Positions 8,929 through 17,171 of a stretch of 64,000 bases of DNA are shown here, one piece after another. The stretch spans positions 108,921 to 172,920 of the forward strand of contig KL662192.1 in the NCBI GenBank assembly GCA_000733415.1. Direction: 5' to 3'. Source of the DNA: [Leptolyngbya] sp. JSC-1 (GTDB lineage: Bacteria > Cyanobacteriota > Cyanobacteriia > Elainellales > Elainellaceae). Position 1 is the stretch's first letter. The number at the start of each line of letters is the position of its first letter. A program made the translations under genes and the position numbers. The notes under the pieces were generated by a model. The model was given only the letters and a program-made list of their open reading frames with translations. It did no database searches and had not been told where the DNA came from.

Positions 8929-9222
8929 GGCGTGTTTTAAAAGTCTTTAGTGCTGTTGCTCCAGCCTTTCGATCCCCCTAAATCCCCCTTAAGAAGGGGG
9001 ACTTCAAGCCGCGCTTGGTTCGGTTCCCCCTTTTTTAAGGCTACGGTGTAAACAGATCTCGATGGTGCTCCGCACCGCCCGGAGGGCGATCGCGGCTCAA
9101 TGCAAGAGGTGATCCCCCTAAATCCCCCTTAAGAAGGGGGACTTCAAGCCGCGCTTGGTTCGGTTCCCCCTTCTTAAGGGGGCTAGGGGGATCAGATCAG
9201 GGCTTTAAAACACGCCCTAGTT
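8923..9222. mobile_element. 300-bp MITE-like element with 20-bp terminal inverted repeats
   Basis: The ends match as inverted repeats: AACTAGGGCGTGTTTTAAA at 8923 and its complement ending at 9222. The inside holds two direct copies (about 8973-9033 and 9112-9171) of a unit starting GATCCCCCTAAATCCCCC, running through an AAGAAGGGGGACTTCAAG stretch and GCGCTTGGTTCGGTTCCCCC. It has no transposase. It supplies the stop codon of the upstream CheY-like gene. A partial relative is at 170-225. No clear target-site duplication is seen. Confidence 0.75.
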
Positions 9223-9311
9223 TCTAGCAGCCTCACAAGTTTCTCAAATTGTTGGCTTACTCTGAGAGTAAATAATGCAAGATGCAACGATGGCTGACTT
9301 GGAGGTGTCCG

Positions 9312-9716
9312 ATGGAGACAGTCAGGATGATCACAAATGAGCTTGCGATTGCAGGACCCCTCACCTTCCAGCAATTCCATCAGCTTGCCAAAGATGGTTT
9401 CAAGGCGATTTTGAATCTGCGATCGCTAGATACCTACCTGCTGATCAATGAGCAACAGCATGTGACCAGTTTAGGATTGCACTACATCAATATACCAATC
9501 GATTGTTTAGCCATGACTCCTGAAACCGCAGGCAGTGTGCTCAAGCAAATCGATCAGCTACCTAAGCCCACGCTGGTGTACTGCAACAATGCCATGCTAG
9601 CCGCCGCAATGGTGCTGATGCATATTTCAACTCACCAGGGGGAAACCTTGCCCCAAGCTTTTCAACGAGCTGAAAACATGGGGCTATTTCAGGCATCTGC
9701 CGAAGCGGCAGTTTGA
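9312..9716 (+). CDS. DUF442-type phosphatase-like protein, active site degenerate
   Basis: A 134-residue protein of the beta-lactamase-hydrolase-like phosphatase (DUF442, tyrosine phosphatase fold) family. It shares FHQLAKDGFKAILNLRS and the LHYINIPID region with the intact paralogue at 47714-48145. The phosphate loop reads C91-NNAM-L96, so the Arg of the CX4R motif is Leu and the usual HC is YC. Catalysis is therefore doubtful and it may be a pseudophosphatase. I chose ATG 9312 because GGAGGTG lies 5 bases upstream; an upstream ATG at 9282 lacks this. Confidence 0.8.
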   Translation: METVRMITNELAIAGPLTFQQFHQLAKDGFKAILNLRSLDTYLLINEQQHVTSLGLHYINIPIDCLAMTPETAGSVLKQIDQLPKPTLVYCNNAMLAAAMVLMHISTHQGETLPQAFQRAENMGLFQASAEAAV

Positions 9717-9786
9717 TAGCAAGTCCCACAGCCTCCGCACACAAGCGATCGCCTATCTGAAAGCTTCTACAAGGGAGAACTAGGAC

Positions 9787-10221
9787 TCACTGTTCTACTT
9801 GCATCTTTAGCGCCCGATTCATCTCTTCAAAACCTTGTCTTGTTCGCCTGCTTAAGCTGCTCCACAAAAAAGGGACCAGCAGACCAGAGAACACTTCACG
9901 CTGGATAAATCGAGTGCGATTATGCCCAAGTGGCTCAATCTGGAATTGATGCTCTCCATCAAAAATGCCAGGTAACAGGAATCGCCCCAGCCAACGCAGT
10001 TCACCTCCTGGTTTCAGAGTCAGGATAACCGGACGGAAAAGCATTCCGCTCCCACCAGGTGGTTGAATGAACACCTCAAGCTTTTCACCTTGCTTTGCTT
10101 CTCCACGAATGGAACGGATAAAAGGATTCCATTGACCGTAGCGGCTAAAGTCGATTAACACCTGCCATACAGTTTCTGTTGATGCATTAATCTCAATGTG
10201 GGTATCAAGCGCTTTTGCCAT
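9787..10221 (-). CDS. SRPBCC family protein (polyketide cyclase/START-like)
   Basis: About 144 residues with the SRPBCC hydrophobic-pocket fold: I-INASTETVWQVLIDFSRYGQWNPFIRS at the N-terminus, then alternating beta strands and a long C-terminal helix (RTRQGFEEMNRALKMQVE). The ligand is unknown. The ATG at 10221 is preceded by AGGGGG, which favours it over the ORF start at 10242. It stands alone between the phosphatase-like gene and the adhE region. Confidence 0.85.
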   Translation of the reverse strand: MAKALDTHIEINASTETVWQVLIDFSRYGQWNPFIRSIRGEAKQGEKLEVFIQPPGGSGMLFRPVILTLKPGGELRWLGRFLLPGIFDGEHQFQIEPLGHNRTRFIQREVFSGLLVPFLWSSLSRRTRQGFEEMNRALKMQVEQ

Positions 10222-10242
10222 GATTGCCCCCTGATAGACCAC

Positions 10243-10681
10243 AAACTACCCACCTATCTTACTAAATAGCAACTGGTTTTATCTATGCAATCCTCGTTCT
10301 AAACTCGGCGTAGATCAAGGGGGACTTCAATCCCGGTTTTGTATGGGCTGCGCCAGGCTTCGCCTACGGTCCCCCCTTTGGGAAAGGAGGGTTAGGGAGG
10401 ATCTTCGACTTGTGTGTACACCGTAGCCAATTCTGAGGGGAACTGAGCAAAAATTGGGATCGGAAGTCCCCCCGTGTTGGGGGATTTAGGGGGCGATGCA
10501 AAACATCAAACTTCACCTTCATACTTTGATTCAGCAACGCCCTAAACTCTATAGATCACCCATTGCTTCTCAAAAAAATGCGAAAATATTCATCCGCTCT
10601 GTAATTGGAAATAAGAGCCAGAACTCAAGTAGAATTCTGACTCCTGTCTCCTGCTGAATCATCAATCAAGCTGCCAGACCG
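10243..10681. other. Repeat-filled intergenic region
   Basis: Bases 10315-10405 hold a palindromic GGGGGACTTCAAT...CCCCCC element with an internal GGGCTGCGCCAGGCTTCGCC stretch. Bases 10465-10550 hold another, with CCCCCGTGTTGGGGGATTTAGGGGG. No gene is supported. Confidence 0.5.
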
Positions 10682-13405
10682 TCAACCGATAGGCAGAATT
10701 TCTGACTCCTGTCTCCCAACTCCTAGCTCCTCAGTCCAATAGTAAGTCGCCGATTCCAATCGACAGCCCAAATAGGCCAGCGTATAGAGTTCCTTCAGGT
10801 CTTGAATCAGCGGGTAGCGGGGATTAGCACCCGTACACTGGTCATCAAACGCCTGTTCAGCCATGTGTTCGACTTTACTGTAGAAGGCTTGGGCATCGTC
10901 GGGCAGAGTTTCTTTGATTGTGCCAGGAATATCGAGCTGTTGTTTTAGCGCTTCGATGGCTTCCACCAGCCGCTCTACTTTTGCTTCAGGAGTGTCGCCA
11001 CCCAGCTTCAGATAATCAGCAATTTGGGCATAGCGTTCCTTGGCGTGGGGATATTTGTATTGCGGGAAGATGGCTTGTTTGAAGGGCACATCAGTAGCGT
11101 TATAGCGAATCACATGGGAAATCATCAGTGCATTCGCTAAGCCATGCGGTACATGAAAGGTAGAACCTAGTTTATGGGCCATTGAATGACATACACCTAG
11201 GAATGCATTAGCGAAGGCCATACCGGCAATCGTGGCGGCATAGTGAACTTTTTCGCGGGCTTCCGGATCGTTGGCTCCCTGATGATAGGCACGCGGCAGA
11301 TACTGAAAGAGCAGTCCGATTGCTTCTAGGGCCAATCCTTCGGTGAATTCGGTCGCTAACACCGAAACATAGGATTCCAAGGCATGGGTCAAAGCATCGA
11401 TGCCACCGTAGGCAGTCAACTTCTTGGGCATATGCAGCACCAATTCTGGATCGACAATTGCCATGTTGGGCGTCAAGGCATAGTCAGCTAAAGGATATTT
11501 AATTCCAGCTCGGTCATCGGTGACGACAGCAAAAGGCGTGACTTCGGAACCAGTTCCTGAGGTTGTAGGAATCGCAACCATAATTGCTTTCTGCCCCAGC
11601 GGCGGCAGTTCATAGACCCGCTTGCGAATGTCCATAAATCGAGTTGCTAAGCCCTCAAACTCGACCTCTGGATGCTCATACATCAACCACATGACTTTGG
11701 CCGCATCCATCGGAGAACCGCCGCCAATCGCGATAATTACATCCGGCTGATAGCTCTTGAGCAACTCCAGACCTTTGTTGACGTTTGAGAGGGTTGGATC
11801 GGGTTCCACCTCATGGAAGACATCGTGCTTGATGCCCATCTCATGTAGTACGGTTGTGACCTTGTTCACCAGACCCAGATCAAACAACGGCTGATCCGTG
11901 ACGATAAAGGCTCGCTGTTTGCCTACTAAGTCACGCAGCGCTACCGGCAGGCAGCCATACTTGAAGTAGATTTTGGGTGGAACGCGGAACCACAGCATGT
12001 TTTCTCGCCGTTCAGACACAGTTTTGATATTCAGGAGATGATGCGGTGTAACGTTCTCAGATACGGTATTACCGCCCCAAGTACCACAGCCCAGCGTCAG
12101 GGATGGATCGAGTTTGAAGTTGTATAGATCTCCAATCGCACCTTGGGAGGAGGGCGTGTTGATCAACACCCGTGCCGTTTTAACTGCGTGCTTAAAGTAG
12201 GCAATGTCATCCAGATGGGCCGGATCAATATACAAAACCGCAGTATGCCCTTGGCCGCCAAATGCCACTAGCTGTCCCGCTTTCTCGACCGCATCGTGAA
12301 ACTGACTAGCACGGTACATGGCCAAAACCGGCGACAGCTTCTCGTAGGAAAACGGTTCGTTAGGACCAATCTGCTCAACTTCAGCAATCAACACCTTCGG
12401 CAACGTACAGGGCAAGGGATTCAGCCGCTCGCCGGTTTGGCGCTGCTGGCCCTGATCTTCCAGACAGACTAAACCAATGCCCGCTAACTGAGCAATCTTT
12501 GCCACCGACTGTCCCACAATCGCCGGATTTAGATGCCCGTGCTGCAACAGCACCTGCCCCACTTGAGTCTGCTCATCGGGCGATAGGAAATAGGCTCCCC
12601 GTGCTATAAACTCTTGCTTCACCTGCTCGTAAACAGCATCCACCACAATCACCGATTGCTCCGAAGCGCAGATCATGCCGTTATCAAAGGTCTTACTCAG
12701 CAAAATCGAGCTGACTGCGGTTTGAATGTCCGCCGTGGCATCGATTACGGCTGGGGTATTGCCAGCCCCCACTCCCAGTGAAGGATGCCCAGAGGAGTAC
12801 GCGGCCTTCACCATGCCCGGTCCACCCGTAGCCAAAATCAGCTTGATATCGGGATGCTGCATCAACGCCTGCGACAGTTCAACCGTGGGTTCATCGATCC
12901 AACCAATTAAATGCTCTGGAGCACCGGCTGCAACGGCAGCGTCCAGGGCAATTTTGGCAGCAGCAGCCGTGGATTGTTTAGCGCGGGGGTGGGGAGAAAA
13001 GATAATCGCGTTGCGGGTTTTGAGCGTGATCAGCGATTTGAACACTGTGGTTGAGGTAGGATTAGTAACTGGTACAATGCCGGCAATCACGCCAACGGGT
13101 TCAGCGATTTTCTGAATTCCGTAGGTTTTATCATCCTCAATCACGCCGCAAGTTTTTTCCTGTTTGTATTTGTTGTAGATACATTCAGACGCAAAGTGAT
13201 TTTTGATTACCTTATCTTCAACCACTCCCATTCCCGTTTCTTCGACTGCTAATTTGGCTAAGGGAATCCGGGCCGCATTGGCGGCTAGAGCCGCTTGCTT
13301 GAAGATGGCATCGACTTGCGTCTGTGAATAGGTAGCGTAGACTTCCTGAGCGGCTTTGGCTTGCTGAATCAGCGTTTCCAGCTCTTGCAGGTTGGTAATT
13401 CTCAT
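10682..13405 (-). CDS. adhE: Bifunctional acetaldehyde-CoA/alcohol dehydrogenase AdhE
   Basis: 907 residues, the normal AdhE length. The N-terminal half (about 1-440) is a CoA-acylating aldehyde dehydrogenase with the catalytic Cys in FDNGMICASEQ. The C-terminal half (about 455-880) is an iron-dependent alcohol dehydrogenase, with GGGSPMDAAKVMW and the metal-binding His region including HSMAHKLGSTFHVPHG. It reduces acetyl-CoA to ethanol with two NADH in dark fermentation. It lies about 90 bp downstream of pflA on the same strand, as in cyanobacterial pfl-adhE groups. GGAG precedes the ATG. Confidence 0.97.
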   Translation of the reverse strand: MRITNLQELETLIQQAKAAQEVYATYSQTQVDAIFKQAALAANAARIPLAKLAVEETGMGVVEDKVIKNHFASECIYNKYKQEKTCGVIEDDKTYGIQKIAEPVGVIAGIVPVTNPTSTTVFKSLITLKTRNAIIFSPHPRAKQSTAAAAKIALDAAVAAGAPEHLIGWIDEPTVELSQALMQHPDIKLILATGGPGMVKAAYSSGHPSLGVGAGNTPAVIDATADIQTAVSSILLSKTFDNGMICASEQSVIVVDAVYEQVKQEFIARGAYFLSPDEQTQVGQVLLQHGHLNPAIVGQSVAKIAQLAGIGLVCLEDQGQQRQTGERLNPLPCTLPKVLIAEVEQIGPNEPFSYEKLSPVLAMYRASQFHDAVEKAGQLVAFGGQGHTAVLYIDPAHLDDIAYFKHAVKTARVLINTPSSQGAIGDLYNFKLDPSLTLGCGTWGGNTVSENVTPHHLLNIKTVSERRENMLWFRVPPKIYFKYGCLPVALRDLVGKQRAFIVTDQPLFDLGLVNKVTTVLHEMGIKHDVFHEVEPDPTLSNVNKGLELLKSYQPDVIIAIGGGSPMDAAKVMWLMYEHPEVEFEGLATRFMDIRKRVYELPPLGQKAIMVAIPTTSGTGSEVTPFAVVTDDRAGIKYPLADYALTPNMAIVDPELVLHMPKKLTAYGGIDALTHALESYVSVLATEFTEGLALEAIGLLFQYLPRAYHQGANDPEAREKVHYAATIAGMAFANAFLGVCHSMAHKLGSTFHVPHGLANALMISHVIRYNATDVPFKQAIFPQYKYPHAKERYAQIADYLKLGGDTPEAKVERLVEAIEALKQQLDIPGTIKETLPDDAQAFYSKVEHMAEQAFDDQCTGANPRYPLIQDLKELYTLAYLGCRLESATYYWTEELGVGRQESEILPIG

Positions 13406-13493
13406 CGTTAGCTACTCCAGGTTGGGTGATGAAATTAAAGAAAAATTGCTACATCTGATCGCGGCAATCAAGCGGCAATCACATCGAAACAAG

Positions 13494-14258
13494 CTAGACA
13501 ACCTTGATGCCGCGTTTGCGGAAAATGGCTTGGGCTGCCTGTATCTGTTTTGGAGTGGGAGGTTGGGTATCGTTGAGCTGATACTCGTAGCCCAGCTCTT
13601 CCCATTTGTATTCGCCTAGCTTGTGAAACGGTAGAACTTCTACTTTTTCCACATTGCTCAGCGTCGCCACAAAGTCTGCTAATCCGGCAATATTGTGAGG
13701 AGCATCAGTTAAACCAGGCACGAGGACAAACCGAATCCAGGTGGGCTTACCGATATCGCTGAGATAGCGGGCCATTGCTAAGGTCGGCTCTAGCGATACC
13801 CCCGTGACGTGCTGATAGATTTCAGGATCAAAGGATTTGATATCGAGCAAGACCAAATCAACCTGGTCAATCACGGGTAGAGCCAACTGCAAATCACAGT
13901 AACCAGAGGTATCTAGAGCGGTATGCATGCCCAACCCGTGACAGCGCCGAAAGATTTCCGCAACAAAATGCGGTTGATACAGTGGTTCTCCACCACTCAC
14001 CGTGACTCCACCTCCAGACGCCTTCATATAGGTACTATATTTCTGAATTTCTTCGATCAGTTCGTCCACACTGACTTTCCGTCCATTTTCCATATAGCGA
14101 CAATCTGGATTAGAGCAATACAGACAGCGCAACGGGCAGCCTGCCGTAAAGACGACAAACCGAATGCCAGGACCATCGACTGTGCCACAGGTTTCAATGG
14201 AATGAATATACCCTTGAACCGTTGTGGAGTGGGGAGCGTGGGCTGTTGAGACTTGCAT
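13494..14258 (-). CDS. pflA: Pyruvate formate-lyase activating enzyme
   Basis: A radical SAM activase of about 254 residues. It has the family motif CPLRCLYC (4Fe-4S ligands), the SGGEPLYQ segment and the N-terminal GTVDGPGIRFVVFTAG. It installs the glycyl radical on pyruvate formate-lyase under anoxia. I chose ATG 14258 with AAGGCGG just upstream; GTG 14264 is in frame. The gene probably starts an operon with adhE. The pyruvate formate-lyase gene itself is not in this window, so the substrate enzyme must be elsewhere or missing. Confidence 0.95.
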   Translation of the reverse strand: MQVSTAHAPHSTTVQGYIHSIETCGTVDGPGIRFVVFTAGCPLRCLYCSNPDCRYMENGRKVSVDELIEEIQKYSTYMKASGGGVTVSGGEPLYQPHFVAEIFRRCHGLGMHTALDTSGYCDLQLALPVIDQVDLVLLDIKSFDPEIYQHVTGVSLEPTLAMARYLSDIGKPTWIRFVLVPGLTDAPHNIAGLADFVATLSNVEKVEVLPFHKLGEYKWEELGYEYQLNDTQPPTPKQIQAAQAIFRKRGIKVV

Positions 14259-14371
14259 GATCACCGCCTTTTGCCTTGATGAAACTGGTCTGCCTCGACC
14301 TCACCTTTGGTTATAGGCAAAGAATTTGGGGAACTTGTGAAGCAGATTCTCAAATGTCAGGACTGATTGAC

Positions 14372-14417
14372 AAATAACCCGGAAGGGTACTTGAAAAAAT
14401 AACCCTCGTGGGTACTT
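14372..14417. promoter_or_regulatory. Duplicated operator-like repeat upstream of pflA-adhE
   Basis: AAATAACCC-N4-GGGTACTT occurs twice, at 14372-14392 and 14397-14417, exactly 25 bp apart. Each copy contains an ACCC/GGGT inverted repeat. It lies 114 bp upstream of pflA. The spacing suggests two regulator dimers on one DNA face. I do not recognise the motif. Confidence 0.55.
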
Positions 14418-14480
14418 TCAGAGGCCCATTACAGCTTCTAAGATCAAGAAAACGTCATTTAAATAAATTAATTAGAAGTC

Positions 14481-14516
14481 AGCTTGAGCATTAGCTTAAG
14501 TATTAGCTCAAGCAAA
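14481..14516. repeat. Three tandem 12-bp repeats upstream of the 14550 gene
   Basis: AGCTTGAGCATT, AGCTTAAGTATT and AGCTCAAGCAAA follow each other exactly. The outer units form an inverted pair (GCTTGAGC/GCTCAAGC). They end 33 bp before the ATG, which is a plausible operator position. Confidence 0.6.
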
Positions 14517-14549
14517 CAGTTCACTATCACCGTGAGCGAGTGAATAAAT

Positions 14550-14990
14550 ATGCTAACTCATCAAAGCCTATATGAATTTTGGTATCGTTCTCAAAGCTTG
14601 TGGTCTTGTAAATTAGCGCAAGTATCAGTAGACTTCTTGAGCGCATCTGAATTAGCGGAGATACAGCAGCTCCATCAGCTTCAGCAGGTCGAATTTGGGG
14701 TTCATTTGAGCTGGAAATACCTTACTAGAGCGGGATCAGGTCAGATGAGCTGGTGTGTTGATGCTAATCATGTCGGCGCTGTTTTTACCGACAAGGGTTT
14801 ATTAGAACAGAGCTTGCCGCAAGTTTATCAATACCAAATGCTGGATGAAAATACATTGATCATGTCAGTAGATAAATACGAAGAAACAATTCGGCTAGAA
14901 TCCGATTGCCGCCGCCTGCGCGAACATCGCTATGATGGCAAACTAATTCGGCGCGTTTGGGAACACAAAAATGAAGCGCTAGTGGCTTAA
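14550..14990 (+). CDS. Possible CpcS/CpeS-like lipocalin (phycobiliprotein lyase-like) protein
   Basis: 146 residues. The start, SLYEFWYRSQSLWSC, and the later pattern of beta strands (FGVHLSWKY, GQMSWCVDA, GAVFTDKGL, YQYQMLDENTLIMSVDKYEETIRLE, RRLREHRY) resemble the single beta-barrel of S-type bilin lyases. I cannot confirm bilin-binding residues. If correct it would attach or handle a phycobilin. It is divergent from pflA-adhE, with ordered repeats between them. The alternative is a conserved hypothetical protein. Confidence 0.5.
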   Translation: MLTHQSLYEFWYRSQSLWSCKLAQVSVDFLSASELAEIQQLHQLQQVEFGVHLSWKYLTRAGSGQMSWCVDANHVGAVFTDKGLLEQSLPQVYQYQMLDENTLIMSVDKYEETIRLESDCRRLREHRYDGKLIRRVWEHKNEALVA

Positions 14991-15566
14991 CTCACGCGCC
15001 TTTCATCCCGACGCTGACCGTTCTGGTACAGCGTGGGGCTTCCCGCCCAATAGCTAAAACGCAATCCTTTGTCCAGATCAGGACAACCCACACATGGCTT
15101 CTGGAATGTCGGTTGTCGAACTCTATGTTGATGATCAGCGCGCGAATGCGGTGGGGGGAAAACAGGCAAAAACCAAATCAGGGTTATACCCACAAATATT
15201 TGTCAAATTCTAATTTGAATTTGATTGTGCTTTTTTTCTACTCTGAACCATTCATTTGAGCAACAATTCATTAGTCTAAAGAAGCCCCTTTTTGCAGTTG
15301 CTGAAATTTTATCTGCTGCAACTATTTTCATGTCCTTAGAATCCGTTTGAAATGCCCCCTCTATCTCCCTACGTATTCTGGGAGACTTTCCCGAACGGTC
15401 GCTATTCAAAGTCCCCCACTGGTGGGGACTTGCCCTGTGGCTACTCCAGAAAAGGGGGTGGAGCCAGACGACAAGATCCTGTTCAAACAGCTTCTTAGAA
15501 GCAGTTCTGCTGGGATCTGGTGCCAAGAAGAGAGCCAGCGGATAGGTGTCAGCATCAGCCAAAATT
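14991..15566. other. Gene-free region with structured and dispersed repeats
   Basis: Bases 15007-15038 form a strong stem-loop (CCC, ACGCTG, ACC with GGT, CAGCGT, GGGG). Bases 15330-15510 carry a repeat in minus orientation that recurs at 55490-55620 and 56940-57050. Short open frames here (for example 15203-15607 on minus and 15347-15574 on plus) are read from the repeat and are not supported as genes. Confidence 0.5.
15330..15510 (-). repeat. Dispersed repeat family R1, copy 1
   Basis: Read on the minus strand it contains GTTCGGGAAAGTCTCCCAG and TTTCAAACGGATTCTAAG, nearly identical to copy 3 (56940-57050). On the plus strand CCAGACGACAAGATC and CAAACAGCTTCTTAG match copy 2 (55490-55620, reversed). 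Confidence 0.65.
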
Positions 15567-16164
15567 ATGAGTAGTGAGCAGCGGTTTAGACAGTATATCG
15601 ACATCATCCGGCAGCAGATTGCTTCAAAGAGCGAGCTAGCAGACCACTGGGAGAAACTAACAGCAGCAGTGGAGGAATTGGAGCTGACCTATGAGGAAAT
15701 GCAGACCCAGCTAGAAGCCGCTGAGGTCATCGACGCGCCCTCCTTACCTCAAGCCCTCGGTGGATTACAGGTGGCAACCTGGCAGAGCTGGTGGCTGATC
15801 GTGGACTGACCTCAGACAGTGCCGCTGCATCTCCAACGATAGCGCTGATTCCGGATGACACGAACCATTCAACAGAGCAGTCGCGGGGCTGGTCTATGAT
15901 GCCAAACAAAAGCTCCTGGGTATAACATTAGCATTTTTGGAAATAACGGAGGGTAAGAAGCTACGCGAAAAATTAGAACTTACCAACCTCGAATCGAGCA
16001 CACTCAAAAATACACTGCAATCGCTGACATTTGAACTGAATATAACTCAGATTGAGTTGGCATCAGTCCGCCAGGAAATCAAACTACTTGAAGATACATT
16101 TGATGTCGATGGAAGTATCGATAAAAGTATCGATAAAAGCAAAACTAACACTAACAGCAATTAG
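15567..16164 (+). pseudogene. Decayed coiled-coil signalling-protein fragments
   Basis: The ATG at 15567 opens a frame whose product (RFRQYIDIIRQQIASK, LELTYEEMQTQLEAAEVID) looks like the helical N-terminus of cyanobacterial PAS/kinase proteins, but it stops at 15809. A second frame (15937-16164) again encodes a heptad-like coil and ends in a 12-bp tandem duplication (AGTATCGATAAA twice, 16114-16137). The sequence between has no open frame. I read this as remains of one gene rather than two small genes, with low certainty. Confidence 0.35.
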
Positions 16165-16237
16165 TAAGGGCGAAGCATTTGCGAAATGAATCCAAGGCAT
16201 AGCTACAAAACTTCTGATGCAAATGCTTCGCCCTTAC
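16164..16237. repeat. Perfect 19-bp inverted repeat, mini-palindromic element
   Basis: GTAAGGGCGAAGCATTTGC (16164-16182) and its exact reverse complement (16219-16237) flank a 36-bp centre. It sits between the 3' end of cysW and the decayed fragments. It could act as a bidirectional transcript end, although no T tract follows. Confidence 0.75.
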
Positions 16238-16280
16238 ATCTCACCGTTGCTCAAACCCTGATGCGAGTTGAATGCAGCGA

Positions 16281-17171
16281 TCAATGCCCTGCCCCCGTCT
16301 TCAACCCTGTCCGGCGTTCCAATAGCGCCTTTGCCACCATCGTCACAATCGCCAAACCAGCCAACAGCACCGCTGCCGAGTAAGCCGCTTCGGTATGGTA
16401 TTGCTTATAGGCTTCCTCCACAAACAGCGGCAGGGTTTGCGTCTTGCCCGTAATATTGCCCGATACCACCGCCACCGCCCCAAACTCTCCCATCGCTCTA
16501 GCATTGGTCAGCAGTACCCCATACAGCAAGCCCCAGCGAATCGACGGCAACGTGACGCGCCAAAAAGTCTGCCACTCACTGGCTCCCAGGGTTTTAGCCG
16601 CCTCTTCCTGCTCTGGGCCAATTTCCTCTAACACCGGCAGCACCTCACGGGCCACAAACGGCAGCGACACAAACAGCGTCGCTAACACCATCCCCGGTAC
16701 CGCGAAAATGATCTTGATATCATTCGCTTCCAGCAGCGGCCCAAACCAGCCATTGCGACCGTAGAGCAACACAATCATCAAACCTGCCACCACCGGCGAC
16801 ACCGAAAACGGCAAATCAATCAGGCTAATCAACAGCGTTCGTCCCGGAAACTGCTTGTTACGAGCAATCGCCCAGGCAGCACATAGCCCAAACACCGTGT
16901 TCAGAGGCACCGCAATGATTGCCATCAGAATGGTTAGCCAGAGCGCATTTAAGAAAGCACGTTGAGAAAAAGTTTTGAGAAACAAACCAACGCCACCGCT
17001 AAAGGCTTGCACAAACACATTCAAGGCCGGAATGAATAGCACCAATCCCAGATATAAAATCACAAACGCAATCAACAGCGGTTTGGTTAACTTTTGCCAG
17101 CCTGTAGATTCCGGAGCTGCCGTGGTAGCTGGAGGAGTATCAGGTTTGATTGATTTTGTCTTAGTTACCAT
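16281..17171 (-). CDS. cysW: Sulfate ABC transporter permease CysW
   Basis: 296-residue inner-membrane permease with about six hydrophobic segments. It has the permease EAA loop EEAAKTLGASEWQTFWRVTLPSI, which contacts the ATPase. It carries the typical CysW segment AMGEFGAVAVVSG. Its start overlaps the end of cysT by 11 bp, so the two are translationally coupled. It pairs with CysT to form the sulfate/thiosulfate channel energised by CysA and fed by SbpA. Confidence 0.95.
   Translation of the reverse strand: MVTKTKSIKPDTPPATTAAPESTGWQKLTKPLLIAFVILYLGLVLFIPALNVFVQAFSGGVGLFLKTFSQRAFLNALWLTILMAIIAVPLNTVFGLCAAWAIARNKQFPGRTLLISLIDLPFSVSPVVAGLMIVLLYGRNGWFGPLLEANDIKIIFAVPGMVLATLFVSLPFVAREVLPVLEEIGPEQEEAAKTLGASEWQTFWRVTLPSIRWGLLYGVLLTNARAMGEFGAVAVVSGNITGKTQTLPLFVEEAYKQYHTEAAYSAAVLLAGLAIVTMVAKALLERRTGLKTGAGH

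Noticed and set aside
14335..14353. Rex-like box TTGTGAA-N5-TTCTCAA upstream of pflA
   Set aside because: The spacer is 5 instead of 6 and the right half has a mismatch, so it is not strong enough to call.
15007..15038. Stem-loop resembling the end of an IS200/IS605 element
   Set aside because: No transposase remnant or second end was found nearby. It is kept only as a structured repeat.
15347..15574. 75-aa open frame similar to part of a frame at 55362-55616
   Set aside because: The shared residues (DDKILFKQLL-like) come from the R1 DNA repeat, and no start signals or coding bias support a protein.
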